The notes beneath the pieces were generated by a model. That model searched no databases. It saw nothing but the letters and a program-made list of their open reading frames with translations, and had not been told where the DNA came from. Below, in pieces: positions 61,945 through 64,000 of a stretch of 64,000 nucleotides of DNA. The stretch is from an uncultured Kordiimonas sp. GTDB lineage: Bacteria; Pseudomonadota; Alphaproteobacteria; Sphingomonadales; Kordiimonadaceae. The DNA lies in NCBI GenBank assembly GCA_947503575.1, contig CANNDZ010000002.1:682001-746000 (forward strand). Direction: 5' to 3'. Numbering within the stretch: the stretch's first letter is position 1; each line of letters opens with the position of its first letter. The position numbers and the translations under genes are program-made.

Positions 61945-62895
61945 TTACCGAGAGATGGGCTCGCCGCGCCTAAAAGCGGCATTCAGGGCAAGAAAGTCTT
62001 CTAGCGGGCGTCGCTGCACCTTCATAAAATCACGTCGGGCGGTATTTACCAGCGCTTCACGACTTTTATAGACATCGCGCACATTGGCGGCGTTTGGAAC
62101 CGCATCCAGTTTTGCAATGGCATCAGCAAAACCGGCATCATCCATAACTATGCGGGCTGTCGCCAATTTGTTGAAATGAAAGTACCGGATGGTATCGCGC
62201 CAGGGCGCAGGTTTGCCACCCCGATATATGTGTCCGATCTCCACACCATTGATGACCTGACAACTCCCTCCGACAAGCCACGCCTTTATGCTGATCAGAG
62301 GTTCTTCCCCACCGTAGCGATGCAAACCCCGGTATCCTGCGAACGACACCATAAAATCCCGTTGGATCGCGTAACATCCCCCCAAAACACAGGGTACATA
62401 AGTTGTGGGCATGTCGCCGCGCGGCCTTACATTCCAGTCTGCTTTCAGCCAATTTTCAAAGTCGGGTTCATCCATACGGACGCTGGCACCGATACCAACG
62501 GCAGCACCACTTGGGACGCCGCCGGGCCGCAGGGGTTTGCTGCGCGTGCAATACAGCGCCTTGGGGTCGTGCTCGATCGTTTGGTTAACAACATCATGCC
62601 AGCCCTCAGCATAAAACCGCATGTGGGCATCCAGAAAAATGACATTCTGTGTTTTGGCCCACATAAGGCCCTTGTGGCGGCAGTGGGCTGGCCCGACTTG
62701 TGTGTCGTTGGCAAAATACCGGCAGTCATATTGGTTTGCGACAGCTTCATAGTCCCGTCCGTCATCGGATGCATCATTAATCAACATAATGTCCACCGCA
62801 TCGCCGCAGGTATCGCGGATGCCGCGCACGGTATGCGCCACTTCATCGCCTTCGTTGGCAAAACAAATCACTGCGGTTAGTTTGGGGTTGGTCAC
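61945..62895 (-). CDS. Glycosyltransferase family 2 protein
   Basis: 316 residues. A GT-A fold is clear: TAVICFANEGDEVAHTVRGI at the start, INDASDDGRDY near residue 40, GPAHCRHKGLMWA, then FLDAHMRFYAEGW with the metal-binding DxH near 91, and GGCYAIQRDFMVSFAGYRGLHRYGGEEPLISIKAW near 175. It resembles the polypeptide N-acetylgalactosaminyltransferase-like bacterial group. The sugar and acceptor are unknown. No other glycan genes lie nearby. Confidence 0.85.
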   Translation of the reverse strand: MTNPKLTAVICFANEGDEVAHTVRGIRDTCGDAVDIMLINDASDDGRDYEAVANQYDCRYFANDTQVGPAHCRHKGLMWAKTQNVIFLDAHMRFYAEGWHDVVNQTIEHDPKALYCTRSKPLRPGGVPSGAAVGIGASVRMDEPDFENWLKADWNVRPRGDMPTTYVPCVLGGCYAIQRDFMVSFAGYRGLHRYGGEEPLISIKAWLVGGSCQVINGVEIGHIYRGGKPAPWRDTIRYFHFNKLATARIVMDDAGFADAIAKLDAVPNAANVRDVYKSREALVNTARRDFMKVQRRPLEDFLALNAAFRRGEPISR

Positions 62896-63070
62896 AAGGC
62901 ATTCCGGCAGGTGGGACTGTGTTTAACGTCCGCACCACTTAAGCGGAGTAGTTGCGCCGTTGCAACAAAAAGCACTTCTGTTTTCCAAGGCTGCCGCATG
63001 ATCGCTGACCACGCTTGACGAGTACACTGGTTTCACTTAATCAAAAAGGCACCAACAAGTGAGAGACTTA

Positions 63071-63169
63071 ATGATAGTCACATCGACATACAAACCACTG
63101 CTTCAGACTGGCGCCTGCCGCTCAGTTGCTGCAGTGCGTCTATGCTCGAGTGATAGTGATAAAGCCTAG
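63071..63169 (+). CDS. Possible 32-residue leader peptide upstream of MATE gene
   Basis: ATG at 63071, with GAGAG six bases upstream, opens 32 codons ending in TAG at 63167. The stop lies in the loop of a small hairpin (63162-63175). The peptide has no motif I recognise. It may act as a leader ORF controlling the hairpins that follow, but it could be chance. Confidence 0.3.
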   Translation: MIVTSTYKPLLQTGACRSVAAVRLCSSDSDKA

Positions 63170-63265
63170 CGGCTTCTCTTCTTTTCATCCGAGCTTTCTT
63201 CCCCGCTCGGATTTGATGACATCATTCCGTAGCGATTTCCAAAATCCTGATACGGAATTGATAGT
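63162..63265 (+). promoter_or_regulatory. Three-hairpin leader upstream of MATE exporter
   Basis: The 370-base gap 62896-63265 holds three hairpins in its last 100 bases. AAGCC/GGCTT pair at 63162-63175, ATCCGAGC/GCTCGGAT at 63187-63212 and ATTCCGTA/TACGGAAT at 63224-63258. The last would hide the ribosome site (ACGGAA, 63252-63257) before the ATG at 63266. Together with the short ORF upstream, this looks like translational attenuation or a riboswitch of a class I do not recognise. Confidence 0.4.
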
Positions 63266-64000
63266 ATGGCTACCTTAGCCTCAGATAATACACCTCAAAA
63301 AACAGAACTGCCGACAACATGGCAGGGCGAAACACGCATCTTGCTGGCGCTTGGGGTTCCCATGGCGCTCACGCAGTTGATTGCATTTGCAGTTTACACC
63401 ATTGATGTCCTGATGATTGGCAGGATATCGCCAGAAGACCTGGCGGCAGCATCCATTGGCACGGTGATTTACTTTGCCCTTTGGATGGTGGGCTCTGGGC
63501 CCGTGATGGCGGTGTCACCGCTGGTAAGTCAGGCGCTTGGTGCCGACCAGAATGATACGCAGGATGTGCGGCGGTCTGTGCGCATGGCACTGTGGGCGAT
63601 TTTTCTCATGTTCCCGGTTGTGGTCATTGCGCTGGCGCTCACGGAACCGGTTGCGCTGGCTCTTGGCCAGGACCCTGTTGTTTCTGCCAAGGCAGCAGAT
63701 TATGTTTTGGCGCTGGCGTTTGGGTGGCCCTTTGCCCTTGCTACCATGGCGCTTCGGAACTTTTTGGCCGCTCTTGAGAAAACCAAAATACCGCTTTTGC
63801 TCGCGGGTATGACAACCCTTCTGAATGCGGGGCTGAACTATCTATTCATTTTTGGCAAATTTGGTTTTCCCCGGATGGAACTGGTGGGGGCGGGAATTGC
63901 GTCCTCTTTGTCCTACACGGCTGGTTTTTTCCTGTTTGTTGGCTACATTTTGCTCGATAAACGCGCCAAAACCTTTGACCTGTTCCACCGTTTTTGGCGG
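63266..64000 (+). CDS. MATE family efflux transporter, N-terminal part (cut by window edge)
   Basis: The frame opens with ATG at 63266 and runs 245 codons to the window end. It shows six membrane helices of the MATE fold: LLALGVPMALTQLIAFAVYTIDVLMIGRI, VIYFALWMVGSGPVMAVSPLVSQALGA, ALWAIFLMFPVVVIALAL, VLALAFGWPFALATMALRNFLAALE, LLLAGMTTLLNAGLNYLFIFG and AGIASSLSYTAGFFLFVGYIL. NorM-type members export cationic compounds in exchange for sodium or protons. The ribosome site lies in a hairpin, as noted in the leader entry. Confidence 0.9.
   Translation, partial: MATLASDNTPQKTELPTTWQGETRILLALGVPMALTQLIAFAVYTIDVLMIGRISPEDLAAASIGTVIYFALWMVGSGPVMAVSPLVSQALGADQNDTQDVRRSVRMALWAIFLMFPVVVIALALTEPVALALGQDPVVSAKAADYVLALAFGWPFALATMALRNFLAALEKTKIPLLLAGMTTLLNAGLNYLFIFGKFGFPRMELVGAGIASSLSYTAGFFLFVGYILLDKRAKTFDLFHRFWR

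Noticed and set aside
1-64000. CRISPR arrays, insertion sequences, prophage or integrative elements
   Set aside because: No regularly spaced repeats, transposase or integrase frames, and no att-like direct repeats were found by reading; base composition is fairly even.

Overview
The window comes from an alphaproteobacterium, most likely a free-living aerobic heterotroph. I infer this from an SOS box of the alphaproteobacterial form (GTTC-N7-GTTC), a sulfate-assimilation operon with DUF2849 and DUF934 genes around a ferredoxin-type sulfite reductase, a NifU-like scaffold gene beside folE and hisI, and moderately GC-rich coding sequence by eye. The genus cannot be fixed from the sequence alone. 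I see no rRNA, tRNA, CRISPR array, insertion sequence, integrase or prophage gene. This looks like ordinary chromosome, with a few small accessory or poorly known modules.

Layout. 1-5.4 kb: a c-type cytochrome (cut by the left edge) overlapping a PQQ-type sugar dehydrogenase, then a nitroreductase coupled to a SelO AMPylase, a coupled pair of unknown secreted and membrane proteins, and an ABA4-like membrane protein. 5.4-10.1 kb (minus strand): aldehyde dehydrogenase, acetolactate-synthase-like ThDP enzyme and FMN glutamate-synthase-like protein. 10.2-13.6 kb: flavodoxin-fold oxidoreductase, alpha/beta hydrolase, NifU-like scaffold, folE with a structured leader, hisI. 13.7-15.5 kb: an SOS-box-controlled divergent Y-family polymerase coupled to a small four-cysteine protein, then a possible structured RNA. 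15.6-22.5 kb: secreted or periplasmic peptidases, gloB, and a MarR/MBL-hydrolase pair behind a perfect 34-bp palindrome. 22.5-23.6 kb: a membrane-protein/XRE-regulator module. 23.9-28.7 kb: the cysG-DUF2849-cysI-DUF934-cysH operon.

28.8-38.5 kb: LysR regulator overlapping a periplasmic-binding-like protein, M14 peptidase, threonine synthase, HNH protein, dehalogenase-type hydrolase, Bcr/CflA-type exporter and a D-amino-acid transaminase-type enzyme. 38.5-42 kb: MscS channel, tadA, rluB-type pseudouridine synthase and rsmD. 42.1-48.8 kb: patatin-like protein, two beta-lactamase-fold serine hydrolases and a succinate-semialdehyde dehydrogenase. 48.8-56.6 kb: a stand-alone tonB and, upstream, a seven-gene TonB2/TtpC-type energy transduction operon (DUF3450, TtpC-like, ExbB, two ExbD, TonB, TPR). 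Both TonB loci carry the same AT-rich dyad, which resembles the Zur (zinc uptake regulator) operator.

56.8-64 kb: a PabB-PabC fusion, a di-haem peroxidase lipoprotein with an Ig-like N-terminal domain, MAPEG and SRPBCC proteins, a GT2 glycosyltransferase, and the start of a MATE exporter behind a leader with a short ORF and three hairpins.

The parts most worth following are the SOS-controlled polymerase/four-cysteine protein pair, the shared Zur-like operators of the two TonB systems, and the folE and MATE leaders.
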